A DNA stretch of 64,000 nucleotides from Flavivirga algicola (GTDB lineage Bacteria > Bacteroidota > Bacteroidia > Flavobacteriales > Flavobacteriaceae), in NCBI RefSeq assembly GCF_012910715.1, contig NZ_JABBHF010000003.1, positions 1-64,000 on the forward strand. The letters run 5' to 3'. Below, in pieces: positions 7,512 to 15,601 of the stretch. Position numbers and translations under genes: made by a program. Numbering within the stretch: the stretch's first letter is position 1; each line of letters opens with the position of its first letter. Below the pieces are notes generated by a model. That model saw nothing but the letters and a program-made list of their open reading frames with translations. It was not told the origin of the DNA and made no database searches.

Positions 7512-9327
7512 AGTTCTTTTGACATAAAGATTAGGAAACACGATATTTTGGGAAGTATTTATGCAGTATCCAGCCGCGTTGTAGTTTGATTAAAGATTAG
7601 GAAACACGATATTGATGTGAACAACGATCTGCAAATAGATATGGTTGTAGTTTGATTAAAGATTAGGAAACACGATATTTACAATTTAAAAGCTTGAAAC
7701 TTGTCCTTGTTGTAGTTTGATTAAAGATTAGGAAACACGATATTTCTTATAAATTCATTTGATATTGTTCTACCGTTGTAGTTTGATTAAAGATTAGGAA
7801 ACACGATATTGGATTTATGTTTTACAGATAACAAAGACCTGTTGTAGTTTGATTAAAGATTAGGAAACACGATATTAAAGGCAGCCTAGCGCTGCCGTCA
7901 CGTCGTGTTGTAGTTTGATTAAAGATTAGGAAACACGATATTAACGCCTCAGATGGTAAATTTCCATCTTTCGTTGTAGTTTGATTAAAGATTAGGAAAC
8001 ACGATATTAAGCTCTTCCTTAGCGGATTGAGCCCTATAGTTGTAGTTTGATTAAAGATTAGGAAACACGATATTTAAAAGCCTGCAAGGGAGCAGTATTG
8101 GCGGGTTGTAGTTTGATTAAAGATTAGGAAACACGATATTATTTACGCCCTCTTTTCCTAAAGCTCTACCGTTGTAGTTTGATTAAAGATTAGGAAACAC
8201 GATATTAATCTATATCTTTGGGTCTAGTTCCTAGCGGTTGTAGTTTGATTAAAGATTAGGAAACACGATATTATAGGATTTTTCATTTAAAAAGCTAGGG
8301 AGGTTGTAGTTTGATTAAAGATTAGGAAACACGATATTCATACACCTGTGTATAAATCATATTGCACTGTTGTAGTTTGATTAAAGATTAGGAAACACGA
8401 TATTTTTTTAGCGGGATGGTCTTTTAGATCTGCTGTTGTAGTTTGATTAAAGATTAGGAAACACGATATTTTTGTTAAAGTTGCTATTAAAAAAGAACAG
8501 GTTGTAGTTTGATTAAAGATTAGGAAACACGATATTAGTAAAATCAAGAACGCTTTCATTTAGCTGGTTGTAGTTTGATTAAAGATTAGGAAACACGATA
8601 TTGCGAGGAAAGAAAACCCGAAAAACCGCCTCGTTGTAGTTTGATTAAAGATTAGGAAACACGATATTAATTAATAAGCCTAAGTAAATTTAAAAGAGTT
8701 GTAGTTTGATTAAAGATTAGGAAACACGATATTGCGGTTGCTTTTGACTCTATAGTTAAGCCTGTTGTAGTTTGATTAAAGATTAGGAAACACGATATTT
8801 CTGGGTCTGAAGGGTTGTTGGTCTTATCTGTTGTAGTTTGATTAAAGATTAGGAAACACGATATTGATTCTCCTGAGCAAAAAGTAACCGTTGTTGTTGT
8901 AGTTTGATTAAAGATTAGGAAACACGATATTAGCAGCTACGCCGCATGTTGTTTTTGATGGGTTGTAGTTTGATTAAAGATTAGGAAACACGATATTGGA
9001 AGACAAACCCACCCATCACTTAAACATGTTGTAGTTTGATTAAAGATTAGGAAACACGATATTTTTATCCCAGACCCGATAAAAGAGCGAACGGTTGTAG
9101 TTTGATTAAAGATTAGGAAACACGATATTAAGAACTCCTGCAGGCAACAATCTCTCACGGTTGTAGTTTGATTAAAGATTAGGAAACACGATATTGGTCG
9201 GCTCGGCAGACGTGGCAGAAGTCTGGTTGTAGTTTGATTAAAGATTAGGAAACACGATATTCATGAGACAATACTATTTGAAACATAAAATGTTGTAGTT
9301 TGATTAAAGATTAGGAAACACGATATT
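7512..9327 (+). CRISPR. Type II-C CRISPR array, 28 repeats, 27 spacers
   Basis: The 36-bp repeat begins GTTGTAGTTTG and ends AACACGATATT. By eye, 27 copies read identical (first 7578-7613, last 9292-9327). One degenerate copy at 7512-7547 keeps only its 3' two-thirds. Spacers are 29-30 bp. A 28-base segment after the last repeat ends in GTTGT (9356-9360), possibly a further spacer and truncated repeat, or leader. Pairing with the tracrRNAs shows that crRNAs read on the plus strand as spacer followed by GTTGTAG. Degeneracy at the cas9 end and clean repeats at the cas2 end suggest that new spacers enter at the cas2 side. Confidence 0.98.
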
Positions 9328-9379
9328 AGTTGGCTTGTTGCCTTCTGGTAATCATGTTGTTAAACAAAAATATCGTTTT

Positions 9380-9430
9380 AAAAAATGCTTCTTTTTTGTA
9401 GTAATAAGGCAAGATTGAGGCATTTTTTTT
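9380..9430. terminator. Bidirectional terminator between array and cas2
   Basis: AAAAAATGCTTC (9380-9391) pairs with GAGGCATTTTTT (9417-9428), with one G-U wobble on the plus strand. T runs follow on both strands. It can end array transcription rightward and cas1-cas2 transcription leftward; the cas2 stop is at 9434. Confidence 0.6.
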
Positions 9431-9433
9431 ATT

Positions 9434-9763
9434 TTAAAAAAGTTCCAGTTGGGTTGGTGGCGGTTCTTTGGGGACTTCTATTTTGCCCCAAAAATTCATG
9501 ATATTGCCAAATTGTTTATCGGTTATTCTAAGTACACTTACTTTACCTAAGGGAGGGAGCAGCCTTTTAATGCGTTTTTCGTGTACATCGGCACTTTCGC
9601 TACTGGCACAATGCCTTATGTATACAGAGTACTGCATCATGGTAAAACCGTCTTTAAGGATGTTTTTTCTAAAACCGGCAGCATTTTTTCTGTCTTTGGC
9701 AGTTTCTGTTGGTAAATCGAAAAATACAAATAACCACATAATCCTATAGCCATTTAGTTCCAT
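9434..9763 (-). CDS. cas2: CRISPR-associated endonuclease Cas2
   Basis: Partner of Cas1 in the spacer-integration complex. I chose ATG 9763 (109 residues, MELNGYRIMWLFVFFDLP) because it gives the normal Cas2 length and overlaps the cas1 stop by 10 bases. The frame is open upstream to 9805, but that would add 14 residues lying over cas1. The ferredoxin-like fold start is visible (beta strand MWLFVFFDLPTET with its conserved Asp), followed by the helix of RKNILKDGFTMMQYSVYIR, and the tail ends TQLELF. It is transcribed leftward with cas1, toward the array. Confidence 0.95.
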   Translation of the reverse strand: MELNGYRIMWLFVFFDLPTETAKDRKNAAGFRKNILKDGFTMMQYSVYIRHCASSESADVHEKRIKRLLPPLGKVSVLRITDKQFGNIMNFWGKIEVPKEPPPTQLELF

Positions 9764-10638
9764 AGTTTGGGATACTTGATCTTTTTTCTTTTTCCACAAT
9801 AGCATTGTTGTAACGAGCTGGCCGTTTTTTGGAGGGCTACCATTAACGGGCTTTTTTCTTCTTTAAAATAAACGGTTCTTGTTAGGGTTTCTAGCAGTAT
9901 CGATTTTATTTCTGTATTTAATTCTTGCTCGTCGTAATGCTGTATTATGGTAAAAACGGCTTCGTCTATAATAGGCCTAAAGGGTTCCATAATATCGTCT
10001 GCCAATGCAAATGCATTGTACTTGCTTTTGTGGTGAATACCCAAAGTGTTTAACAGGCCACTGCCCGATAAAGCCCTGGCCGTGGCAGCCCTTAAAATGG
10101 CATACCCATAGTTTAAGAAGTTGTTGGGGTAGTTGCCAAAACGTTCCCTTTTAAAATCTATTTCAAAAAAAGATTTCCAGTAAAAATTAGCTGCTACGGC
10201 TTCCATATTGGTAGTGTCGCCACTTAATACCTTGCTGGCCAAAAAATCGAATGTATTGCTTTTTTTGGTCACTCTTTTTAATAAGATGCCTTGGTTTTTA
10301 ATCTTTTCAACAATGGTTTGCTGCCATAGTTGCTTTTTTAACGGAAGGCTAGCTTCTACTTGTTGCTTAAATATCTCCTGTTGGATATGATGGCTGTTTA
10401 AATTTAAAAACATGCCATTGGGCAAGTGTGTTTTATTACAGATAATTACCGATGCATTATTTGCAATAAGTAGGTTTAAAGTGGTGATGCTTATGTATAT
10501 TTCTGGGTTATCGATTACTACAAACCCAATATCTTCTATAGGTATGGTCGTGTTTCTTGTTTCAGATTTAACAACCAATTGCGCATGTTTCGTTGTGATA
10601 GCACATTTATTGGCAAATAGTAAAGTCTTTTTTATCAT
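9754..10638 (-). CDS. cas1: CRISPR-associated integrase Cas1 (type II)
   Basis: A 294-residue metal-dependent integrase that inserts new spacers together with Cas2. The N-terminal beta domain has the usual IEDIGFVVIDN pattern. The helical catalytic domain shows E146 (NMEAVAA), the histidine of LGIHHKSKYN (H202/H203) and D215 in ADDIMEPFRP. The motif GSGLLNTLGIHH is characteristic of type II Cas1. It lies upstream of cas2 with a 10-base overlap and runs opposite to cas9, so the array is flanked by converging cas genes. A TPR gene ends 112 bases upstream on the same strand and may share its transcript. Confidence 0.97.
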   Translation of the reverse strand: MIKKTLLFANKCAITTKHAQLVVKSETRNTTIPIEDIGFVVIDNPEIYISITTLNLLIANNASVIICNKTHLPNGMFLNLNSHHIQQEIFKQQVEASLPLKKQLWQQTIVEKIKNQGILLKRVTKKSNTFDFLASKVLSGDTTNMEAVAANFYWKSFFEIDFKRERFGNYPNNFLNYGYAILRAATARALSGSGLLNTLGIHHKSKYNAFALADDIMEPFRPIIDEAVFTIIQHYDEQELNTEIKSILLETLTRTVYFKEEKSPLMVALQKTASSLQQCYCGKRKKIKYPKLWN

Positions 10639-10750
10639 TGTTAATTGGAATTATTAATCACACACAAATTAACTTGATTAAAAGGCGGTTAATGGTTTTA
10701 AACTAAAACGACATTTAATGTTTAGACTCATTGGGCTGGTGGCTTTTTAA

Positions 10751-11662
10751 CTATTGCCACCCAATAATTTTTTTAATTTCTTGGGCGCCTTTTAATTCTG
10801 GATTGACTTTTAAGGCATTGTCAATATCTTTTACGACTTCTTTAAATATATAATCTGGGTTTGGTTGCTTTTTAATTAAGCTAATCGCATTTATATACGT
10901 TTCTGTAGCCATATCTTCCTGCCCAATAATAAGCTGGGCAAGCCCCTTGTTCGCGTTTACCCAGCCCAATTTATATGCTGCATTTGCTTTGTCGCAATAT
11001 GCAATGCATTTTAGGTAATTGCCATTTTCAAATTGAGCCCACCCAAGATTGCCGTATAGTTCTGCTTTTTCCTGTTCTTGAGATTTTGTTTCTATTATGA
11101 CTTTTTCGGTTATGGCTACGACTTCAATAGATATATTAATACCATCTAACGAGCTGGGGTTCTTTAGTCCCAGATACCAGGTATTGGTTTTAACATCGTT
11201 AATTTGAACGACTGCTTGCTTGGTGTTTTCTACAGTGCCTTCCATTATATGATAAAAAGTACTTCCTTTTCGGTCTGCTTTATCATAAAAAAGATCAATA
11301 TTTTCACGATCACATAAGTACACGTCTATAGAGCCTGAACCTGAAGGTACTTTAATTGAAGACAAGGCAGTTGATGTTATTGCGCCCGAACCCGAAAATA
11401 AACTAGAAACCTGTAATGCTAAGTTGAGGTTTTTAACGCCGCTTTTTCCTTTTGATGTAGAAAAACTATAATACCACTGTACCGTATTTGGTGGCAGATC
11501 AATTTTTAAATAAGTTCTGGATTTGCCTCCAAAATTAGAGCGCATACCACCATTTAAATAAATACTTCTTGGTTCTATTATTTGATGGGATTCTCTTTTT
11601 ACTTCTTGAGTAAACCCAGAATAAACCAGTAAAAATAGCATTAGGGTTGAAAATTTTTTCAT
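10751..11662 (-). CDS. Secreted TPR-repeat protein next to cas1
   Basis: A 303-residue protein with a cleavable signal peptide (MKKFSTLMLFLLVYSGFTQ). Residues 20-190 look beta-rich with no motif I can name. Residues about 195-275 contain tetratricopeptide-like helices (ELYGNLGWAQFENGNYLKCI, then GWVNANKGLAQLIIGQEDMA). Periplasmic or surface location is expected, with a protein-binding role. It is transcribed toward cas1-cas2, 112 bases away. A TACGG/CCGTA inverted repeat, identical in arms to the one before cas9, lies 73 bases upstream. Any functional link to CRISPR is speculative; export argues against a direct role in interference. Confidence 0.75.
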   Translation of the reverse strand: MKKFSTLMLFLLVYSGFTQEVKRESHQIIEPRSIYLNGGMRSNFGGKSRTYLKIDLPPNTVQWYYSFSTSKGKSGVKNLNLALQVSSLFSGSGAITSTALSSIKVPSGSGSIDVYLCDRENIDLFYDKADRKGSTFYHIMEGTVENTKQAVVQINDVKTNTWYLGLKNPSSLDGINISIEVVAITEKVIIETKSQEQEKAELYGNLGWAQFENGNYLKCIAYCDKANAAYKLGWVNANKGLAQLIIGQEDMATETYINAISLIKKQPNPDYIFKEVVKDIDNALKVNPELKGAQEIKKIIGWQ

Positions 11663-11735
11663 CTGGAATAGTCTTGAAATTTATGATACGTTGTATAATA
11701 TGATTGTAATGTAAACATATTGAATATCAATAGGG

Positions 11736-11749
11736 TACGGAAATCCGTA
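11736..11749. promoter_or_regulatory. Palindrome TACGG-N4-CCGTA upstream of TPR-cas1-cas2
   Basis: TACGGAAATCCGTA has the same arms as the site before cas9, here 73 bases before the TPR gene start. The rest of the 11663-11919 gap shows nothing else I can name. Confidence 0.5.
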
Positions 11750-11919
11750 AATGCTAATAGTTAGGCAATAAACCCTTTACGTCTTATTATATGACAAAAA
11801 TGTTTTGTTAAAAAGGATTGTTTTATCTATTATAAAGAAGAACGCTGCCATTAGAAATACGATAAATCTATTCGTATTAATTTTTACCGTAGTTTTGAAT
11901 TTCATATAGAACACCAACA

Positions 11920-12297
11920 ATGAATCTATTCGATATTTTATTCTATAATATATTCTCACGTTACAAACCCAAGTACAAACAAAGGGCCAATAGCATTGCC
12001 ATTGTTTATGTAACGTTTTTACAAGTTGCCCTGCTATTGCTTTTGGGTGTTTTCTTTGCTGGGTTTTTTAAACAGATGCATATGGTTACCATGTCGTCTG
12101 CCAAAGCATGGACCTTATTTGTTTTGGTCTCGGTATTTTTATATTTTAAAAATTGGATGCAATACACGGGTAAAAAACGGATGACGATTCATGCAAAAAT
12201 GAATAAAAAGAAAGTAGAGCATTATAACATTTGGTTACTCTGGTTTTTGCCTGTTGCTGTTTTAGGATTGGCCTATGTTTTGTATCAGGCGGTTTAG
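11920..12297 (+). CDS. Small integral membrane protein
   Basis: A 125-residue protein with three predicted membrane segments: about residues 24-48 (IAIVYVTFLQVALLLLLGVF), 62-78 (AWTLFVLVSVFLYF) and 104-123 (WLLWFLPVAVLGLAYVLYQ). Between segments two and three is a basic loop (KKRMTIHAKMNKKK). Residues 1-23 are aromatic and basic. No catalytic or transport motif is visible and no family is named. It stands alone and is divergent from the TPR gene. Confidence 0.7.
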   Translation: MNLFDILFYNIFSRYKPKYKQRANSIAIVYVTFLQVALLLLLGVFFAGFFKQMHMVTMSSAKAWTLFVLVSVFLYFKNWMQYTGKKRMTIHAKMNKKKVEHYNIWLLWFLPVAVLGLAYVLYQAV

Positions 12298-12308
12298 TTA
12301 TTACGCAC

Positions 12309-12368
12309 TAACCCTCCTAATTTCGATGGTATCGAAATTGCCCTCCCTTTGTTTAAAGGAGGAACCCG
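12309..12368. repeat. Intergenic inverted-repeat element
   Basis: AATTTCGAT (12319-12327) and ATCGAAATT (12331-12339) form a perfect hairpin. A second imperfect stem follows, with CCTCC...TTT paired to AAAGGAGG (12342-12362). No T run follows. It resembles the short CCCTCC/GGAGG intergenic repeats common in flavobacterial genomes. The rest of the gap before 12546 shows nothing I can name. Confidence 0.45.
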
Positions 12369-12545
12369 TTTCAATTATATTTTAGTAAAAATGGGATTTT
12401 TAATGCTTTTTTATTCATGTTTGGTTTTTTAAACACGCAGGTATTTAATATGAGTTAGAATGTTTCAGATTTAACTACAAATCAGTCTTTTTTCTTTGTT
12501 CTGGCAGCAAAGCGATCCAGGTTCTTTTAAAAAATAAGATGAAAA

Positions 12546-13514
12546 TCATTTCTTAAAAATAGCATACACTGGAAAATGGTCGCTATAGCCTCCTTTGTAT
12601 TTCTTGCCTACATAGGTTCTAAATGGCGAGCCTTTATACCGCCCTTTATAGAGTTTTAAAAAATCTTCGTCGAATATATTGGCGGTGCTAAACTCAAATT
12701 GATCGCTTGTACTTTTAAAAAAGTTTGTTGAAAACAGAATTTGATCGAATAAGTTCCATTGTCTGTTGTGCTTGGTTGTGCCCCGGTTATAAGATCGCAA
12801 AGTTTCCATGGGGTTGTACAAATTGAAATCTTCTACCAGTCGTTTAATACTATGGCTGGAAGGATCGTCGTTAAAATCGCCAATAACAATAATTTTTGCT
12901 TCGGGGTCTTCGTCTCGTAACATGGTGGTAATCTCTCCAACTTTATCAGACGAGGCAATGCGTTTGTGTTCGCTTTCTTTTTCGCCTTCACGTCTGGACG
13001 ACCAGTGGTTTACTATCACATGAACCTCTTCGCCATCAAGCAAACCGGAAACCAATAAGATGTCTCGCGTATAATCTGGAGATCCGTCTTCATCGAACAG
13101 TTGGATGGTAAAGGTCTCAGAAGTGCTCACTTTAAAGGCAGTCGTGTCGTATAACAAGGCCACATCGATGCCGCGTTCGTCCAAAGAGTCGTAGTGCACA
13201 TAGTCGTAATGACAATCTTTTAAATGTTCTGTTGTAATTAGGTCTTCAATAACAGAAGCATTTTCAACCTCTGCCAATCCAACAATAGCAGCATGTTTAC
13301 CTGTTTCGTGACGCCCTATGTGCGAAATGGCAAAACCTAACTTTTTAAGTTTGTTCTCATAACGTTTGGGGGTCCAATTTTTAACCGAATTAGGGAGAAA
13401 GTCATTGTCGTTAGTATGCTTGTCGTCTGTAATATCGAATAGGTTTTCGAGATTATAAAATGCTACGGTTTGCAAATCGTGGCGCACGGGGATATCATCG
13501 TAAAGGTCTGTCAT
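12546..13514 (-). CDS. Endonuclease/exonuclease/phosphatase family hydrolase
   Basis: A 322-residue metal-dependent phosphodiesterase of the EEP fold (DNase I / exonuclease III superfamily). Family motifs appear in order: FYNLENLFD (metal-site Asn), GLAEVEN (catalytic Glu), VNHWSSRREGE (His region), IGDFNDDP (Asp/Asn pair) and GYSDHFPV (terminal Asp-His). No signal peptide is visible, so it is probably cytoplasmic. The substrate cannot be read from sequence; nucleic acid, phosphoinositide-like or nucleotide substrates all occur in the family. The gene is divergent from hflX with a 62-base gap. Confidence 0.88.
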   Translation of the reverse strand: MTDLYDDIPVRHDLQTVAFYNLENLFDITDDKHTNDNDFLPNSVKNWTPKRYENKLKKLGFAISHIGRHETGKHAAIVGLAEVENASVIEDLITTEHLKDCHYDYVHYDSLDERGIDVALLYDTTAFKVSTSETFTIQLFDEDGSPDYTRDILLVSGLLDGEEVHVIVNHWSSRREGEKESEHKRIASSDKVGEITTMLRDEDPEAKIIVIGDFNDDPSSHSIKRLVEDFNLYNPMETLRSYNRGTTKHNRQWNLFDQILFSTNFFKSTSDQFEFSTANIFDEDFLKLYKGRYKGSPFRTYVGKKYKGGYSDHFPVYAIFKK

Positions 13515-13564
13515 AAATCAAAAATAGGCTTAAAAATATAAAAATAATAATACCTGTAAATGTT

Positions 13565-13572
13565 TAACTTTG
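13565..13572 (+). promoter_or_regulatory. hflX -7 box, probable leaderless start
   Basis: TAACTTTG fits TAnnTTTG and lies only four bases before the hflX ATG. Transcription would start at or next to the start codon. Confidence 0.5.
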
Positions 13573-13576
13573 CAAC

Positions 13577-14797
13577 ATGATAGAAAAGAAAGAAATCGCT
13601 TTAGAAAAAGCTGTTTTAATAGGTATTGTTACTAAAGATCAGGATGAGGTAAAATCTAAAGAATATCTAGATGAGCTGGAGTTCTTAACTTTTACTGCCG
13701 GAGGGTATGCTGTAAAGCGCTTTACCCAAAAAATGGAGATGCCAAACCCTAAAACATTTATTGGGAGTGGCAAGATGGAAGATGTGCGCCAATTTATAGA
13801 GGAAAACGATGTTGGCACGGCTATTTTTGATGATGAGCTGTCTGCTGCTCAGGAGCGTAATATTAGTAAAATACTTAATGTTAAGGTGTTGGATAGAACC
13901 AATTTAATCCTCGATATTTTTGCGCAACGTGCGCAAACCAGTTACGCCCGAACCCAAGTGGAGTTGGCGCAGTGCGAATATTTGCTGCCACGATTAAGGG
14001 GTATGTGGACACACCTTGAGCGCCAAAAAGGGGGGATAGGCATGCGTGGTCCCGGGGAAACCGAAATAGAAACAGATAGGCGTATTGTGCGCGATAAAAT
14101 TGCTTTGCTAAAGGCTCGTATAAAAACCATTGACAAGCAAATGGCGGTACAACGCGGTAATCGTGGTAAAATGGTACGTGTGGCATTGGTTGGCTATACC
14201 AATGTAGGTAAATCGACCTTAATGAATGTGGTTAGTAAAAGTGCTGTTTTTGCCGAAAACAAACTGTTTGCTACATTAGACACGACGGTTAGAAAAGTTG
14301 TGATTCAAAACCTGCCATTTTTATTAAGTGATACGGTAGGGTTTATAAGAAAGTTGCCTACTCAATTGGTAGACAGTTTTAAAAGTACTTTAGATGAGGT
14401 AAGAGAAGCCGATTTGTTATTGCATGTAGTTGATATCTCGCATCCTAATTTTGAAGAACATATTGAATCTGTTAATAAAATTTTAGGCGAAATAAAAAGT
14501 AGCGATAAGCCTACCATTATGGTATTTAATAAAATAGATGCCTACGAAGCAGAGCCTATAGAGGAAGACGACCTGGAAACCGAACGCACAAAAAAACACT
14601 ATTCTCTAGAAGAATGGAAAAGTACCTGGATGAGCAAAGTAGGTAATAATGCCTTGTTTATTTCTGCAATTAATAAAAGTAATTTAGAGGACTTTAAAAA
14701 ACGGGTTTACGATGAAGTACGAGACATTCATATAACACGTTTCCCCTACAATCATTTTTTGTATCCAGATTACAATTACGAGGATATGGATACTTGA
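13577..14797 (+). CDS. hflX: Ribosome-associated GTPase HflX
   Basis: A 406-residue GTPase that binds the 50S subunit and helps split stalled or stress-arrested ribosomes. The N-terminal HflX domain (about 20-190) includes NPKTFIGSGKMEDV and the glycine-rich linker GGIGMRGPGETEIETDRR. The G domain shows G1 GYTNVGKST (about 207-215), G3 DTVGF (about 252-256) and G4 NKID (about 317-320). Length is standard. A TAACTTTG promoter box four bases before the ATG suggests a leaderless mRNA. Its 3' end overlaps the convergent Hpt gene by 22 bases. Confidence 0.96.
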   Translation: MIEKKEIALEKAVLIGIVTKDQDEVKSKEYLDELEFLTFTAGGYAVKRFTQKMEMPNPKTFIGSGKMEDVRQFIEENDVGTAIFDDELSAAQERNISKILNVKVLDRTNLILDIFAQRAQTSYARTQVELAQCEYLLPRLRGMWTHLERQKGGIGMRGPGETEIETDRRIVRDKIALLKARIKTIDKQMAVQRGNRGKMVRVALVGYTNVGKSTLMNVVSKSAVFAENKLFATLDTTVRKVVIQNLPFLLSDTVGFIRKLPTQLVDSFKSTLDEVREADLLLHVVDISHPNFEEHIESVNKILGEIKSSDKPTIMVFNKIDAYEAEPIEEDDLETERTKKHYSLEEWKSTWMSKVGNNALFISAINKSNLEDFKKRVYDEVRDIHITRFPYNHFLYPDYNYEDMDT

Positions 14798-15177
14798 TTT
14801 GTGTTTGAAATATTATTATCTATCGCTCTAAGTTCGGTTTGGATTTCTCTTTTTACTTCTTTAAGAATTGTTAAACAGTCACTAACGAGTAGCACAGTAG
14901 TTTCTAAATTTTGTTCGTTTTTAAAGTTAGATTCCAATTGAAGTATGTTCGATTTTAATTTTGAAACCCCAAACATGTTTATGTTCGGCTTTATTTTATG
15001 CGTGGCTTGAAACAGGGACTCCCATTTTTTGGCAGGTACTTGAGATGTTAGTGCCTCTGCATATTCATCTATAATTTCAAGAAATAGCTCCATTATTTCC
15101 ATCATAATGGAAGCATCATCAAAAGTATTTTCTCTTAATAGCTCCAAATTTATATATCGATAATTAGATTCAATCAT
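14776..15177 (-). CDS. Hpt-domain phosphotransfer protein
   Basis: A 133-residue, mostly helical protein resembling a stand-alone histidine phosphotransfer domain. The phospho-acceptor motif is FQATHKIKPNINMFG with H60. It replaces the usual HxLKGS with HKIKPN, as in many flavobacterial Hpt proteins. The surrounding helices (LELLRENTFDDASIMMEIME at the start, LKSNILQLE after the His) suit the four-helix Hpt bundle. It would pass phosphate between a hybrid sensor kinase and a response regulator, but neither is encoded nearby. It converges on hflX with a 22-base overlap. Confidence 0.75.
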   Translation of the reverse strand: MIESNYRYINLELLRENTFDDASIMMEIMELFLEIIDEYAEALTSQVPAKKWESLFQATHKIKPNINMFGVSKLKSNILQLESNFKNEQNLETTVLLVSDCLTILKEVKREIQTELRAIDNNISNTNQVSISS

Positions 15178-15411
15178 GATTTTTCAGACTTTATTATTTC
15201 GATTTTTCTTTCGCTTTGATCAGAAACGTACGAATTTTTAATAAATGAAACAAGAAAAGTAGGATAAAACACTGTTTGTCTATCGAATATGTAGGAAAAT
15301 AATTAAAGAAGCTTTGGGGTTTCTCTTTTTAGTTAGTTTTTGTAAGTAAGATTTTATTGTATTTTTTAATAAAAGAAGTACCGTTTTTAAAATGTCTAAG
15401 ACAAAAAAATG

Positions 15412-15565
15412 AGGGTGTCTAAAAAGTCTTTGTAATTTGATTTGTCAGGTTGAGCACTTCGACTACGCTCAGCATTCAACCTGTCGAAACCAACATTGAG
15501 TATCAGTATTTTAAAAATATTTCGACAAGCTCAATATGACATTGAACATACTTTTTAGACACCCT
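15412..15565. repeat. MITE-like element with 16-bp terminal inverted repeats
   Basis: AGGGTGTCTAAAAAGT (15412-15427) and its exact complement (15550-15565) bound a 154-bp segment with no ORF. Inside, CAGGTTGA and TCAACCTG form a second inverted repeat, and TTCGACTACGCTCAG and TTCGACAAGCTCA motifs recur. Such elements are typically present in many copies in flavobacterial genomes. No target-site duplication is obvious. The remaining part of the 15178-15601 gap is AT-rich with nothing I can name. Confidence 0.6.
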
Positions 15566-15601
15566 TATCTTTTTCTATATGTTTTATTTTATCGATTCTT
15601 T

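Noticed and set aside
8338-9158. Minus-strand ORFs at 8338-8559 and 8937-9158 with a repeated ISCFLIFNQTTT pattern
   Set aside because: They are translations of the CRISPR repeats and spacers, not proteins.
9328-9360. A 28th spacer followed by another repeat
   Set aside because: Only GTTGT of the repeat remains, so it cannot be told from leader sequence; not counted as a full repeat.
11777-11959. 60-codon minus-strand ORF overlapping the membrane protein start
   Set aside because: Basic and low-complexity, overlaps a better gene, no family features.
13881-14186. Overlapping minus-strand ORFs inside hflX
   Set aside because: The plus-strand frame encodes the conserved HflX linker there; the antisense product resembles nothing.
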